Source of the DNA: DATARH01 sp963734125
GTDB lineage: Bacteria; Pseudomonadota; Alphaproteobacteria; ATCC43930; CGMCC-115725
Direction: 5' to 3'
Assembly (NCBI GenBank): GCA_963734125.1
Contig: CAVTGB010000016.1
Location: forward strand, 13,169-77,168
Length of the DNA stretch: 64,000 nt
Part shown: positions 37,067 through 45,904 of the stretch, one piece after another
How positions within the stretch are numbered: position 1 is the stretch's first letter
Layout: each line of letters starts with the position of its first letter
Made by a program: the position numbers and the translations under genes
The notes under the pieces: generated by a model
Told to the model about the DNA's origin: nothing
The model's input: the letters and a program-made list of their open reading frames with translations, nothing else
Databases searched by the model: none

Positions 37067-38446
37067 TCACCCGGTCGGCGGGGCGATGTCGTCAAGCGAG
37101 AGGCCCCTTGCTTCGGGGCCGACCTGGGTCACCGCGAAGGCGGCGATCGCCACCATTATCGCCATCGCAATGAATACGGCGTTGAGGCCCCAGCCGTTCT
37201 TGATCCACAGAATCGATGGGATCGCGACAAAGGCGCCGACGCGGCCGGCCGCGGCACACAACCCAAAGCCCGAGGCGCGAGCGTTGGTCGGGAACACTTC
37301 GGAGATGAAGATGATCGCGGAATTGCCGGCCAGCTGCGTGAAAAAGATCATCACGAAACCGACCGCCAGCACCATCGTTTCGCTCCCCGCGTTGGCCCAC
37401 CACAGACCGAAGATGCCGGTCAGGATAAAGGCGACAACCGCGGTCGGTTTGCGGCCGAAGCGCTCCAGGGAATACATCATGAAGGCGCTGGCGATCGGGA
37501 AGGCGAGGGTGATCCAGAAGATCGAGTTGAGCGACTTGGCGATCGTGAAGCCGCGCTCGACCAGGATGTTGGGCAGCCAGGCGCCGAGCCCGAGCGCGAT
37601 CGAGAAGAAGGCGTAGAAGCACGCCATCCCGGCGATAATCCGGCCGGGATATTGGCGCAACACGACGCCGAAGGGATCGCTGTGGGCGCTGCTCGCCGCG
37701 TCCGCCCCCAGCGTATTGAGCGGCACCGAGCGCAGCCCCATCCGCTGCAACAAGTCGAGCGCCCGCTGACCCTGGCCGTGCGTCGCCAGCCAGCGCGGCG
37801 ACTCGGGCAAGGAAAAGCGTAAGACGAACACGATTAGGGCGCCGACCCCGATGATGATCCAGATGCCGCGCCAGCCGATCGAATCGCGGAAGGCAAGGGT
37901 TAGGAGGACGCCGAGCGGCCACGGCCAGGCGCCGCCGATGAACTGCATGAACGCGGTGAGGCGGCCGCGGATGTCCTTCGGCGAATATTCGGCGACGTAG
38001 GCGTAGCACAAGGGCTGTTCGGCGCCGAGCCCGACCCCGGCGAAGAACCGAAAGACGAGAAGCCAATTGTAGCCGGGGTTGAACCCGATGCTTGGGATCG
38101 GCGGCAAGGCCGCGATGATCGTCGCCAGGCCGAACAAGAGCAGGTTGAACTGGTAGACCGCCTTCCTGCCGAAGCGGTCGGTGAACTCGCCCTGGCCGAG
38201 CGAACCAACGAAGAGGCCGGCAACCGTGACGCTGCCGATCCAGGGGACCTGCGCTCCGGTGACAAACCCGCTCTTCAGTAGGTCGGGAACCAGCGCCCCA
38301 AAGATCGTGAAGTCCATCACGTCAAAGAACAGACCGGACGCGACCAGCGCCAGCACCCGCCAATGGATCGCGCCCATCCGCGCCCCGTCCATCGTCTCGC
38401 CGACATAAGCTTCGATAGTCTGGGCCGCTGCGCCCGATTGAACCAT
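37067..38446 (-). CDS. Major facilitator superfamily transporter
   Basis: 459 residues, 12 predicted helices. MFS motif A is seen after helix 2 (GEFTDRFGRKAVYQ) and again in the C-terminal half (SLERFGRKPTAVV). The cytosolic loop RGIWIIIGVGALIVFVLRF then PESPRWLATHGQGQRAL, a P-E-S-P-R-W motif, places it in the sugar/aromatic-acid:H+ symporter-like group. The neighbouring catabolic island suggests it imports an organic acid or hydrophobic substrate; that is inference. ATG 38446 is a usual start (MVQSGAAAQTI). Confidence 0.9.
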   Translation of the reverse strand: MVQSGAAAQTIEAYVGETMDGARMGAIHWRVLALVASGLFFDVMDFTIFGALVPDLLKSGFVTGAQVPWIGSVTVAGLFVGSLGQGEFTDRFGRKAVYQFNLLLFGLATIIAALPPIPSIGFNPGYNWLLVFRFFAGVGLGAEQPLCYAYVAEYSPKDIRGRLTAFMQFIGGAWPWPLGVLLTLAFRDSIGWRGIWIIIGVGALIVFVLRFSLPESPRWLATHGQGQRALDLLQRMGLRSVPLNTLGADAASSAHSDPFGVVLRQYPGRIIAGMACFYAFFSIALGLGAWLPNILVERGFTIAKSLNSIFWITLAFPIASAFMMYSLERFGRKPTAVVAFILTGIFGLWWANAGSETMVLAVGFVMIFFTQLAGNSAIIFISEVFPTNARASGFGLCAAAGRVGAFVAIPSILWIKNGWGLNAVFIAMAIMVAIAAFAVTQVGPEARGLSLDDIAPPTG

Positions 38447-38681
38447 GCCTGGTCTCCCCCTTAGCCCGCGCCGGTTGAACCGGCATCCTCACATTCGCCA
38501 TTTTTGTCCTATCGAGACTAGCACGGCCGGCCAGGCGCAAGTCCAGCCTTTGCCCGCTCCATAGCCCACTGGGACATGCGCCGCCGACATGTTCGATATT
38601 CTGAACGACATTCCGCATCGCGTTGCGGCGGCGGCTGCGCTAGCATGACCGAGCCCCGGAATTCACCATGGAGAAACCCCG

Positions 38682-39812
38682 ATGAGCCGCGCCTATAACG
38701 TCATCGATGCCGATGGGCACATCCTGGAGCCCTTGGATCTCTGGGCCAAATACATGGACCCCAAGTTCCGCGACCGCGCGCCGCGGCTCGTCACCGACAA
38801 CGCGACCGGCAAGGAAAAGCTGTTCGTCGAACAGCAGATGCTCGGCAGCGAGCAGGGCATGGGCGGGATCGGCGGGGTCGGCGCGCGCCAGGGCGAGATC
38901 AAGGCCGAGACGATGAAATACGAGGACGGCCGCCCCGGCGGGTTCGACCCGCACAAGCGCATCCCCGACATGGATCTGGACGGCATCGACGCCGCCTTCC
39001 TCTATCCGAGCATGGGGCTGTTCGCCGGGGCGGTGCACGAGCCCGGGCTCGCCGCGGCGCTGTGCCGCGCCTACAACCGCTGGCTCGCGGATTACTGCAA
39101 GCCGTACCCCGACCGCCTCTTCGGGATCGCCATGCTGCCGATGCAATCGGTGCCGCACGCGATCGAGGAGATGCGCTTCGCGCGGAAGGAGCTCGGCTTC
39201 AAGGGCGGTTTCCTGCGGCCCAACCCCTACCACGAAAACAAGATGATCAGCGACCCGATGTACGAGCCGTTCTGGACGGCGCGCCGAGGACCTCGATTTT
39301 GTCGATCGGGTTCCACGAGGGCGGTTCCTCCGGCATGCCGACGGTCGGCATCGACCGCTTCGAGGGCCGCGCCGCGCAAGCACATCGTTTCTCACACGAT
39401 GGAGATGATGCTGGCCTGCCTCGCCGTGATTTGGGGTGGGGTGTGCGAAAAACACCCGAAAATCCGCATCGGCTTTTTGGAATCGGGCGGCGGCTGGATC
39501 GCGCCGTGGCTCGACCGCATGGACCGGCACTTTGATGATCAAGGGTTCAACGATTCCGGGCTGACGACGCGGCCCTCCGACCTCTTCCGCCGTAATTGTT
39601 GGATCTCGTTTGAGCCGGTCGAGGGGAGCCTCCACGTGCTCGCCGACTATATCGGTCCCAACAAGATCATGTGGGCGACCGACTACCCGCATCGCGACGG
39701 CTTCTTCCCCGGCGCGCCCGACATGGTGCGCGAGCGCCTCAAGGGTACTTCGGCCGCCACCCAGCACGGCGTCCTCGCCGGCGGCGCGATGGGCTTCTAC
39801 GGACTGAGTTGA
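38682..39812 (+). CDS. Amidohydrolase-2 family protein, first copy (middle scrambled by three inserted bases)
   Basis: 376-codon open frame of the TIM-barrel PF04909-type family. Conserved ends match the second copy closely (YNVIDADGHILEPLDLW, FKGGFLRPNPYHE, HIVSHTMEMML, LHVLADYIGPNKIMWATDYP). Residues about 203-237 are unlike the second copy. There, three single extra bases (near 39284, 39300 and 39365-39367) shift the frame twice and restore it, turning AAEDLDFSIGFHEG into unrelated sequence. Corrected, it would read through the active-site region. The family includes decarboxylases and hydrolases acting on ring or lactone carbonyls. Start ATG 38682 is preceded by GGAGAAACCCCG. Confidence 0.85.
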   Translation: MSRAYNVIDADGHILEPLDLWAKYMDPKFRDRAPRLVTDNATGKEKLFVEQQMLGSEQGMGGIGGVGARQGEIKAETMKYEDGRPGGFDPHKRIPDMDLDGIDAAFLYPSMGLFAGAVHEPGLAAALCRAYNRWLADYCKPYPDRLFGIAMLPMQSVPHAIEEMRFARKELGFKGGFLRPNPYHENKMISDPMYEPFWTARRGPRFCRSGSTRAVPPACRRSASTASRAAPRKHIVSHTMEMMLACLAVIWGGVCEKHPKIRIGFLESGGGWIAPWLDRMDRHFDDQGFNDSGLTTRPSDLFRRNCWISFEPVEGSLHVLADYIGPNKIMWATDYPHRDGFFPGAPDMVRERLKGTSAATQHGVLAGGAMGFYGLS

Positions 39813-39820
39813 CCCTTTTC

Positions 39821-39849
39821 GCCCCTCTCCCGCACCGCGGGAGAGGGGC
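39821..39849. terminator. Hairpin between the two amidohydrolase genes
   Basis: GCCCCTCTCCCGC-ACC-GCGGGAGAGGGGC followed by AAAAT: a 13-bp perfect stem just after the first gene's stop. It could terminate in either direction, or be one of the intergenic palindromes. Confidence 0.6.
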
Positions 39850-39955
39850 AAAATCTCATTCGTTCGGGATTCTGAACGGCATTCGACTCTCGCATCGCGA
39901 TCGCGGCTGCGTTAGGATGCTGTACTCGCCGGTTTACCCCTTGGAGGAAATGCTG

Positions 39956-41083
39956 ATGACTCGCGCCTATAACGTCGTCGATGCCGATGGTCACATCCTC
40001 GAGCCGCTCGACCTGTGGAACCAATACATCGACCCGAAGTTTCGCGACCGGGCGCCGCGCATCGAGAAGATGAACAACGGCAAGGAGCGCCTGATCATCG
40101 AGGAGCACGCGGTCGGCGACGGCCAGCGCGGCATCGGCCGGATCGGCGCGGTCGGCGCGCGCCAGGGCGTCGTCGCCGGCGACACGATGGAATACAAGGA
40201 AGGCAAGCCCGGCGGGTTCGACCCCCATAAGCGCATCCCCGACATGGATGCCGACGGGATCGACGCCGCCTTCCTCTATCCGAGCCTCGGCCTCTTCGCC
40301 GGCGCGATCCATGCCCCCGATCTCGCCGCCGCAACCTGCCGCGCCTACAACCGCTGGCTCGCCGACTACTGCAAGCCCTATCCCGACCGCCTGTTCGGGG
40401 TCGCGATGCTGCCGATGCAGGACGTCGACCTGGCGATCGCCGAGATGCGCTTTGCCAAAAAGGAGCTCGGGTTCAAGGGTGGCTTCCTGCGGCCGAACCC
40501 CTACCACGGTCTGAAGATGATGAGCGACCCGATGTACGAGCCGTTCTGGGCGGCCGCCGAGGACCTCGATTTCTCGATCGGCTTCCATGAGGGCGCCTCC
40601 AGCGGCATGCCGACCGTCGGCGTCGACCGCTTCGAGGGCCGCGGGGCCCGGCACATCGTCAGCCACACGATGGAGATGATGCTGGTCTGCCTGTCGGTGA
40701 TCTGGGGCGGGGTGTGCGAGAGGCACCCGAAAATCCGCATCGGCTTTCTGGAATCGGGCGGCGGCTGGATCGCGCCCTGGCTCGACCGCATGGACCGCCA
40801 TTTCGACGACCAGGGGTTCAACGATAGCGGCCTGACGATCCGGCCGAGCGAGCTCTTCAAGCGCAATTGCTGGATCTCGTTCGAGCCGGTCGAGGGCAGC
40901 CTCCACGTGCTCGCCGATTATGTCGGGCCCAACAAGATCATGTGGGCGACCGACTATCCGCATCCGGACGGGTTCTTCCCCGGCGCGCCCGACATGGTGA
41001 GAAAGCAGCTCGAAGGCTTGTCCGCCGAGACCAAACACGGCGTCATGGCGGGAGGAGCGCTGAGCTTCTACGGCATGAACTGA
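39956..41083 (+). CDS. Amidohydrolase-2 family protein, second copy
   Basis: 375 residues, intact paralogue of the preceding gene. The frame gives DADGHILEPLDLW at the N-terminus, AAFLYPSLGLFAGAI, AEDLDFSIGFHEGASSGMP, then HIVSHTMEMMLVCL, HPKIRIGFLESGGGWIAPWL and IMWATDYPHPDGFFPGAPD. His, Asp and Glu in these blocks should bind the metal. ATG 39956 is preferred over ATG 39950 because GGAGG lies 8 bases before it. The upstream sequences of the two copies are similar, indicating tandem duplication with promoter. The substrate is not known; the P450 gene follows 95 bases on. Confidence 0.92.
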   Translation: MTRAYNVVDADGHILEPLDLWNQYIDPKFRDRAPRIEKMNNGKERLIIEEHAVGDGQRGIGRIGAVGARQGVVAGDTMEYKEGKPGGFDPHKRIPDMDADGIDAAFLYPSLGLFAGAIHAPDLAAATCRAYNRWLADYCKPYPDRLFGVAMLPMQDVDLAIAEMRFAKKELGFKGGFLRPNPYHGLKMMSDPMYEPFWAAAEDLDFSIGFHEGASSGMPTVGVDRFEGRGARHIVSHTMEMMLVCLSVIWGGVCERHPKIRIGFLESGGGWIAPWLDRMDRHFDDQGFNDSGLTIRPSELFKRNCWISFEPVEGSLHVLADYVGPNKIMWATDYPHPDGFFPGAPDMVRKQLEGLSAETKHGVMAGGALSFYGMN

Positions 41084-41178
41084 CGATACCTGACGACGGC
41101 ACCGGTGAATCGCGGGCCTCTGTCGGGGGCCCGCGATAGCCTCAAAAAGTCGCCGGTAAAAACATCGGAGGGAGGATC

Positions 41179-42399
41179 ATGAGCACCGCGCTGCAAGACG
41201 ACATGTTCACCCCGGACGTCATCGCCGACCCCTATGCCTATTATGGCCGGTTGCGGGACGAAGACCCGGTACACTGGAACGAAACCTACGAGGTGTGGGT
41301 CATCACGCGGCACGACGATCTGGTGTGGCTGACCCGGCACCACGAGCTGTTTTCATCCGCCGTGTTCAAGAACGACCCGAGGCCGGCCTATCCGGCGATC
41401 GACGAGTTGGATCTGGGGCTCTACGAATATGTGCGGAACTACCAGGGCGACCAGTTCATCCAGCACGACCGGCCGGATCATCTGGAGATGCGCAAGGTGG
41501 TGCACGGCTACTTTACGCCGAAATCCTTGGAAGAGTGGCGGCCGTTTGTCCAGAAGGCGGTCAAGGAACTGCTCGACGCAGCGGAGCGCAACGGGCGCAT
41601 GGACGTGATGCGCGACCTCGCAACCCCGCTGCCGGTCTTGGTGATCGCCGAGATGATGGGCGTCCCCGACCCCGACCGGCACTACATCCGCGAATTAGCC
41701 GAAAAACTCCTCTACATCGGCCGCGGCGAACATGACCGGATGAAGCTGTTGACCGAAGGCATGAAGGGCATGATCGACTACGTCTCGCCCTTGGTCGACG
41801 AACGCCTCGTCAACCCGGGCGACGACTTCATCTCGGTGCTGGCGGGCGGCGAAAAGGCCGGAATCTTCACCCGGCACCAGGTGCTGGTCAACACCTCGCT
41901 CCTGCTCCTTGCCGGCCACGAGACGACAATCAACCTGTTGTGCAACGGCACCCTCTCGTTCATCCAACATCCCGACCAATGGGCCTTGTTGAAAAAGGAC
42001 CCGGCCGGCGCCGCCAAGCTGGCGACCGAGGAATGCCTGCGCTACGATTCGCCGGTCAAATCAATCCAGCGGATCGCGTCAGAGGATGTCGAGATGCGCG
42101 GCAAGGTGCTGAAGAAGGACGACCGCGTGCGGTGGTTTATTTCCTCGGCCAATCGCGATCCCTCGATGTTCGCCGAGCCGGATAATTTCGACATCACCCG
42201 GTGGCCGAACCAGCATGTGGCCTTTGGCTCGGGGATTCACCATTGCCTGGGCGCGACCCTGGCACGGGTCGAGGGCCAGGAGGTCTTCAAGGCGCTGGCG
42301 GAACGCTTCCCCGGCTTCCGGCTCGACAACACGGCGCTGGAATATCATCCGAGCATCACGTTCCGGTCGCTGAAGTCGCTGCCGATCCACTGGCAATAG
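41179..42399 (+). CDS. Cytochrome P450, first copy
   Basis: 406 residues, soluble bacterial P450 length. It has the oxygen-binding I helix LLLLAGHETTINLLCNG (A-G-x-E-T), the ExxR of helix K in ATEECLRYDSPV, and the heme-ligand loop AFGSGIHHCLGATLARVEG (Cys near residue 355). It fits the CYP families found in terpenoid or steroid-degrading alphaproteobacteria, though the substrate is unknown. Start ATG 41179 has GGGAGG upstream. The [3Fe-4S]-type ferredoxin gene begins 9 bases after its stop, as an electron donor. Confidence 0.95.
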   Translation: MSTALQDDMFTPDVIADPYAYYGRLRDEDPVHWNETYEVWVITRHDDLVWLTRHHELFSSAVFKNDPRPAYPAIDELDLGLYEYVRNYQGDQFIQHDRPDHLEMRKVVHGYFTPKSLEEWRPFVQKAVKELLDAAERNGRMDVMRDLATPLPVLVIAEMMGVPDPDRHYIRELAEKLLYIGRGEHDRMKLLTEGMKGMIDYVSPLVDERLVNPGDDFISVLAGGEKAGIFTRHQVLVNTSLLLLAGHETTINLLCNGTLSFIQHPDQWALLKKDPAGAAKLATEECLRYDSPVKSIQRIASEDVEMRGKVLKKDDRVRWFISSANRDPSMFAEPDNFDITRWPNQHVAFGSGIHHCLGATLARVEGQEVFKALAERFPGFRLDNTALEYHPSITFRSLKSLPIHWQ

Positions 42400-42408
42400 G
42401 GGACGGCG

Positions 42409-42633
42409 ATGGCCAGGAAGGTGCGCGTCCGGGTCGACCACAACCTCTGCGTCGGCAACGCCATGTGCGAGACCTTCGCTCCGCATGTCTTCCGACTCAA
42501 TGACGACCGCCAGTCGGAAGCGGTCGATCCGGACGCAGACCCGGTCGAGCAGATCCTCGAGGCCGCGGAGAGTTGCCCGATGAGTGCCATCCTCGTCGAG
42601 GATGCCGAGACCGGGGAGCAATTGTTCCCGTAG
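42409..42633 (+). CDS. P450-associated ferredoxin ([3Fe-4S] type)
   Basis: 74 residues. The cluster motif is CVGNAMCETFAP (C-x5-C) plus a distal ESCPMSAI cysteine, the three-cysteine pattern of ferredoxins that pair with bacterial P450s. The rest is an acidic fold of the usual size. Its start is 9 bases after the P450 stop, so the two are almost certainly cotranscribed. No reductase gene is beside it. Confidence 0.93.
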   Translation: MARKVRVRVDHNLCVGNAMCETFAPHVFRLNDDRQSEAVDPDADPVEQILEAAESCPMSAILVEDAETGEQLFP

Positions 42634-42696
42634 CCGATCGTTACCCTCGCTCCCACCGGCCCGCCGGGGAGAGGGTAGGCTGGGAGGGCAAAACCG

Positions 42697-43548
42697 CTAA
42701 GCCGGCGCGGCCGTAAATGCTTGCTCGTGCGCGGCGATCTGCTCGGCGTAATTGTCGCGGTAGCGGGCGTAGACCCGCTGGTGGCGCTCGAGAGCCGCCG
42801 GATGCAGCTCGCCCTCGGGCGCCGGAACCAGGTCGAAATTTCCGCCGCTGTCGCGGCCGCGCACGAGCCGGGCGCACATTCGCACCGTGCCGGTCAGGCG
42901 GCAATGCGCCGGGATATAGCTGATGCCGAGGCCGATCCGGCGGTGACCCGCCCGGTTCGGCGCCGAGCGGTGGCGGCACAGCGTGTGGTGCAATGAGAAG
43001 CTGCCGGCCTCCAGCGCCATCATCGCCGAACGGCGCTCGTCAAAGGGTTCGACGATTGCCTGGCCGGCGCCATTGATGCTGTTCTCGAGCCGCAGCGCGG
43101 CGTGGACCAGCTGACGCGGCTTGCCCTCTGACGACAGAACCTCCATGCAGCCGGCCTCGGCGCCCGCCTCGCTCAACGCGACCCAGGCGGTGACGTGCTC
43201 GTGCGGATCGAGGCCGAAATAGGTCGCATCCTGATGCCATGCGGCAAAGGTCGGGCTGTGCGCCTCCTTGATGAACCAGGTTGCGGTGTAGACCAGGATG
43301 TCGGGGCCGATCAGCTCCTCGACGACGTCGAGGATCTTCGGGTGACGCACCAGCGCGTCGACCCACGGCAGGATCACATAGCTCGCCGAACGCCAGCGAA
43401 AATCGCCTTGATTGACCGGCTTGCCGAGCCAGCGTTCAAAGCGGGCGAGCCCGGCGGTGCACTCGGCCAATTCCGCCACAGACAGCGCCGGGAACGGAAA
43501 GAGATAGCCGTCGTAGCGATAGTGCTCGATCTGGTTCCGGTTCAGCAT
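42697..43548 (-). CDS. Phytanoyl-CoA dioxygenase-family protein
   Basis: 283 residues, a PhyH-type 2-oxoglutarate/Fe(II) hydroxylase fold. The facial triad candidate H-x-D is AAWHQDATYFGLDPHEHVTA, with the distal His in SLHHTLCRHRSAPNRAGHRR. The N-terminal IEHYRYDGYLFPFPALS is typical. PhyH proteins hydroxylate alpha positions of acids or their CoA esters, so this could remove a methyl-branch block before beta-oxidation; the substrate is unknown. It is on the opposite strand to the P450 and acyl-CoA dehydrogenase genes. Confidence 0.9.
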   Translation of the reverse strand: MLNRNQIEHYRYDGYLFPFPALSVAELAECTAGLARFERWLGKPVNQGDFRWRSASYVILPWVDALVRHPKILDVVEELIGPDILVYTATWFIKEAHSPTFAAWHQDATYFGLDPHEHVTAWVALSEAGAEAGCMEVLSSEGKPRQLVHAALRLENSINGAGQAIVEPFDERRSAMMALEAGSFSLHHTLCRHRSAPNRAGHRRIGLGISYIPAHCRLTGTVRMCARLVRGRDSGGNFDLVPAPEGELHPAALERHQRVYARYRDNYAEQIAAHEQAFTAAPA

Positions 43549-43563
43549 GTTGCCGCCTCAAAT

Positions 43564-43690
43564 GTCATCCCGGCGAAGGCCGGGATCCATTGTATACAAA
43601 ACACGTCGCTTGCAAGCTGTCCTCATCCCCGCGCAAATTTACCGAGCAATGTGCGGTCCGCCGGTGGATCCCGGCTTCCGCCGGGATGAC
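43564..43690. repeat. Intergenic palindrome, GTCATCCCGGCGAAG type
   Basis: Left arm GTCATCCCGGCGAAGGCCGG...GATCCA (43564-43589), right arm TGGATCCCGGC...GGGATGAC (43665-43690), mutually complementary. A common dispersed intergenic element in alphaproteobacteria; it occupies the space between the phytanoyl-CoA and first acyl-CoA dehydrogenase genes. Confidence 0.85.
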
Positions 43691-43739
43691 AACGCTGGGG
43701 GTGCGGGCTATCCTCGGCGTCTCAAGGGGAGGACCCGCC

Positions 43740-44930
43740 ATGGATTTCGCCGACGCGCCCGAGCATGCCGCCTTCCGCGCCGAGTTCCGCGCTTGGCTGG
43801 ACGCCAACCTCCCCGACGATCTCAAGGTCGAGGACGCCCAGGACCAGCGCATCTCCCCCGACCGCGACATCCTGGTGAAACGCATCGCCTGGCAGAAAAA
43901 GATGCACGCGGCCGGCTGGGTCGGGATCTCCTGGCCCAAGGAATATGGCGGGCGCGGCGCCAATTTCATGCAGCAGGTGATCTGGGACGAGGAGTATTTC
44001 CGCGCCCGTGCGCCGATCCTGCCGTGCCAGAGCGGGCTCAACCTGTTGGGGCCGACGCTCATTCATTGGGGCAACGAAGAGCAGAAAACCAAGCATCTGC
44101 CGAAGATTTTGAGCGCCGACGAAATCTGGTGCCAGGGTTATTCCGAGCCCGGCGCCGGCTCGGACCTGGCGAGCTTGCGCACCCGCGCCGTCGACCGCGG
44201 CGACCATTTTGTCGTCAACGGCCAGAAGGTGTGGACCTCGGGCGCGCATTTCGCCGATTGGTGCTTCCTGTTGGTGCGCACCGATCCCGAAGCGCCCAAG
44301 CACCACGGCATCTCCTACCTGCTCGTCGACATGAAAACGCCCGGCGTCACGGTGCGCCCGCTGGTGCTGTTGAACGGCCACCGGCATTTCAACGAAGTGT
44401 TCTTCGAGGATGTCGTCGTGCCGAAAGAAAACCTCGTCGGCAAATTGAACGAGGGCTGGAAGGTGACGACGACGACGTTGATGTTCGAGCGCGGCGGCGC
44501 CGGCGGGCGCGACCATGCCGCCCAGATCGCCCGGCTCGTCGAACTCGCCAAGCAATTCCCCAACCGCCAGGAGCCGGCCTGGCGCGAATCGCATATCCGC
44601 CAGCAACTGGCGCAGCTGGCGATCGAAACCAAGGCGTTGCAGGTGACGCGGCTGCGCGGCCTCAGCCGCCGGCTGCGCGGCGAGCCTCCCGGCCCCGAAG
44701 GCTCGATATTGAAGCTGTTCGGTTCAGAACTCGCCGGCCGCATCGCCGATTTCTCGGCAACCCTTCTCGGCCCCTACGCGACGCTCGACACCCCGACCGA
44801 GGCGGTGCCCGACGCGCCGCGCTGGCTGCACCGCGTCCTCGGCGCCCGGCAATACACGATCGCCGGCGGCACCAGCGAGATCCAGCGCAACATCATCGGC
44901 GAGCGTGTCCTCGGCTTGCCGCGGGGGTGA
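43740..44930 (+). CDS. Acyl-CoA dehydrogenase, first copy
   Basis: 396 residues, FAD enzyme for the first step of beta-oxidation. It has AGWVGISWPKEYGGRGANF, the flavin-contacting WCQGYSEPGAGSDLASLRT block, DHFVVNGQKVWTSGAHFADW and the C-terminal PRWLHRVLGARQYTIAGGTSEIQRNIIGERVLGLPRG. The base is expected in the C-terminal region, but I cannot place it without alignment. Start ATG 43740 is preceded by AGGGGAGG; a longer frame to 43590 is repeat-derived. It appears to belong with the dehydrogenase at 45.9 kb. Confidence 0.94.
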   Translation: MDFADAPEHAAFRAEFRAWLDANLPDDLKVEDAQDQRISPDRDILVKRIAWQKKMHAAGWVGISWPKEYGGRGANFMQQVIWDEEYFRARAPILPCQSGLNLLGPTLIHWGNEEQKTKHLPKILSADEIWCQGYSEPGAGSDLASLRTRAVDRGDHFVVNGQKVWTSGAHFADWCFLLVRTDPEAPKHHGISYLLVDMKTPGVTVRPLVLLNGHRHFNEVFFEDVVVPKENLVGKLNEGWKVTTTTLMFERGGAGGRDHAAQIARLVELAKQFPNRQEPAWRESHIRQQLAQLAIETKALQVTRLRGLSRRLRGEPPGPEGSILKLFGSELAGRIADFSATLLGPYATLDTPTEAVPDAPRWLHRVLGARQYTIAGGTSEIQRNIIGERVLGLPRG

Positions 44931-44945
44931 ACCGTGCCCCACTTC

Positions 44946-45076
44946 TGTGATCCCGGCGCAGGCCGGGACCCACTCATCATCCACTCGGACAACGCGGGCG
45001 TGGTATGACCCTTCGCGCTTGCTCTGCCACGATCGAGTCCGCAGCCAAGTGGGTCCCGGCCTCCGCCGGGATCACA
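44946..45076. repeat. Intergenic palindrome, TGTGATCCCGGCG type
   Basis: Left arm TGTGATCCCGGCGCAGGCC...GACCCACT (44946-44974) and right arm AGTGGGTCCCGGCCTCCGCC...GGGATCACA (45047-45076). Same family as the element at 43.6 kb; it lies between the dehydrogenase and TauD genes. Confidence 0.8.
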
Positions 45077-45118
45077 GCTTGCATCGGGGCACGGCTATCG
45101 CCGGCGGGCGGGGTGGCG

Positions 45119-45877
45119 ATGCCCGGCATCGACCTGTCGCAGCCCCTGTCGCCAGCGCAGAAGGACGCGATCGACGCGGCGTTTCTCGCCCATCATGTCG
45201 TCGTCTTTCCGGAGCAATCGCTGAGCCGGGAGCGGCAATTCCTGTTCGCGGCCAATTTCGGTGAGGTCGAGGCCCACGGCGCGCATCGCGGCGAAATAAA
45301 GCGCTACGGCGTCGCGCATGTGATGTCGAACCTAGGGCCGGATGGGAAGCCGACATTCAGGGTCTCCAAGGCGGCCAATTACCATTGGCACACCGACAAG
45401 CCCTACCACCCGGCGCCGCCGATGCTGACGATGCTCTATGCGGTCGAACTGCCTCCCACTGGCGGCGACACCCAGTTCGCCAACATGGCGCTGGCCTATG
45501 CCGCCTTGCCCGAGGAGATGAAGCGCCACATCGCCGGGTTGCGCGTCGTCTTTCGCCCAGCTTTCGACGAGAGCCACCCGGCGGTCGATCATCCGCTGGT
45601 GCGCACCCACCCCGATACCGGCGCAAAATCGCTCTACATCGGCAATCACTCGACGCACATCCGGAGCCTGCCCGAACAAGAGGGCACCGCACTTCTCGCC
45701 GGGCTTCTCGAGCACGCGACGCAGCCTTGTTTTGTCTATACCCATCGCTGGCGCGTCGGCGATTTGATCATGTGGGACAACCGGTGCCTCCTCCACCGCG
45801 CGGTCGGCAACTACGAGGTGGAGAAATACCGCCGCGTCATGCACCGTAGCGTTGTCAGGGGCACGGTGCCGGTCTGA
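45119..45877 (+). CDS. TauD/TfdA-family 2-oxoglutarate dioxygenase
   Basis: 252 residues. N-terminal GIDLSQPLSPAQKDAIDAAF, HHVVVFPEQSLS; the iron-binding H-x-D is NYHWHTDKPYHPAP, then VELPPTGGDTQFANMA, and the distal His and Arg are in NRCLLHRAVGNYEVEKYRRVMHR. It consumes O2 and 2-oxoglutarate to hydroxylate a side chain. The start is uncertain: ATG 45119 gives a slightly short N-terminus for the family (members usually begin with a longer strand), and an upstream start inside the repeat is possible. Confidence 0.9.
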   Translation: MPGIDLSQPLSPAQKDAIDAAFLAHHVVVFPEQSLSRERQFLFAANFGEVEAHGAHRGEIKRYGVAHVMSNLGPDGKPTFRVSKAANYHWHTDKPYHPAPPMLTMLYAVELPPTGGDTQFANMALAYAALPEEMKRHIAGLRVVFRPAFDESHPAVDHPLVRTHPDTGAKSLYIGNHSTHIRSLPEQEGTALLAGLLEHATQPCFVYTHRWRVGDLIMWDNRCLLHRAVGNYEVEKYRRVMHRSVVRGTVPV

Positions 45878-45904
45878 GCGAGGCCCGCGGTCCGGGAGGG
45901 CGTA

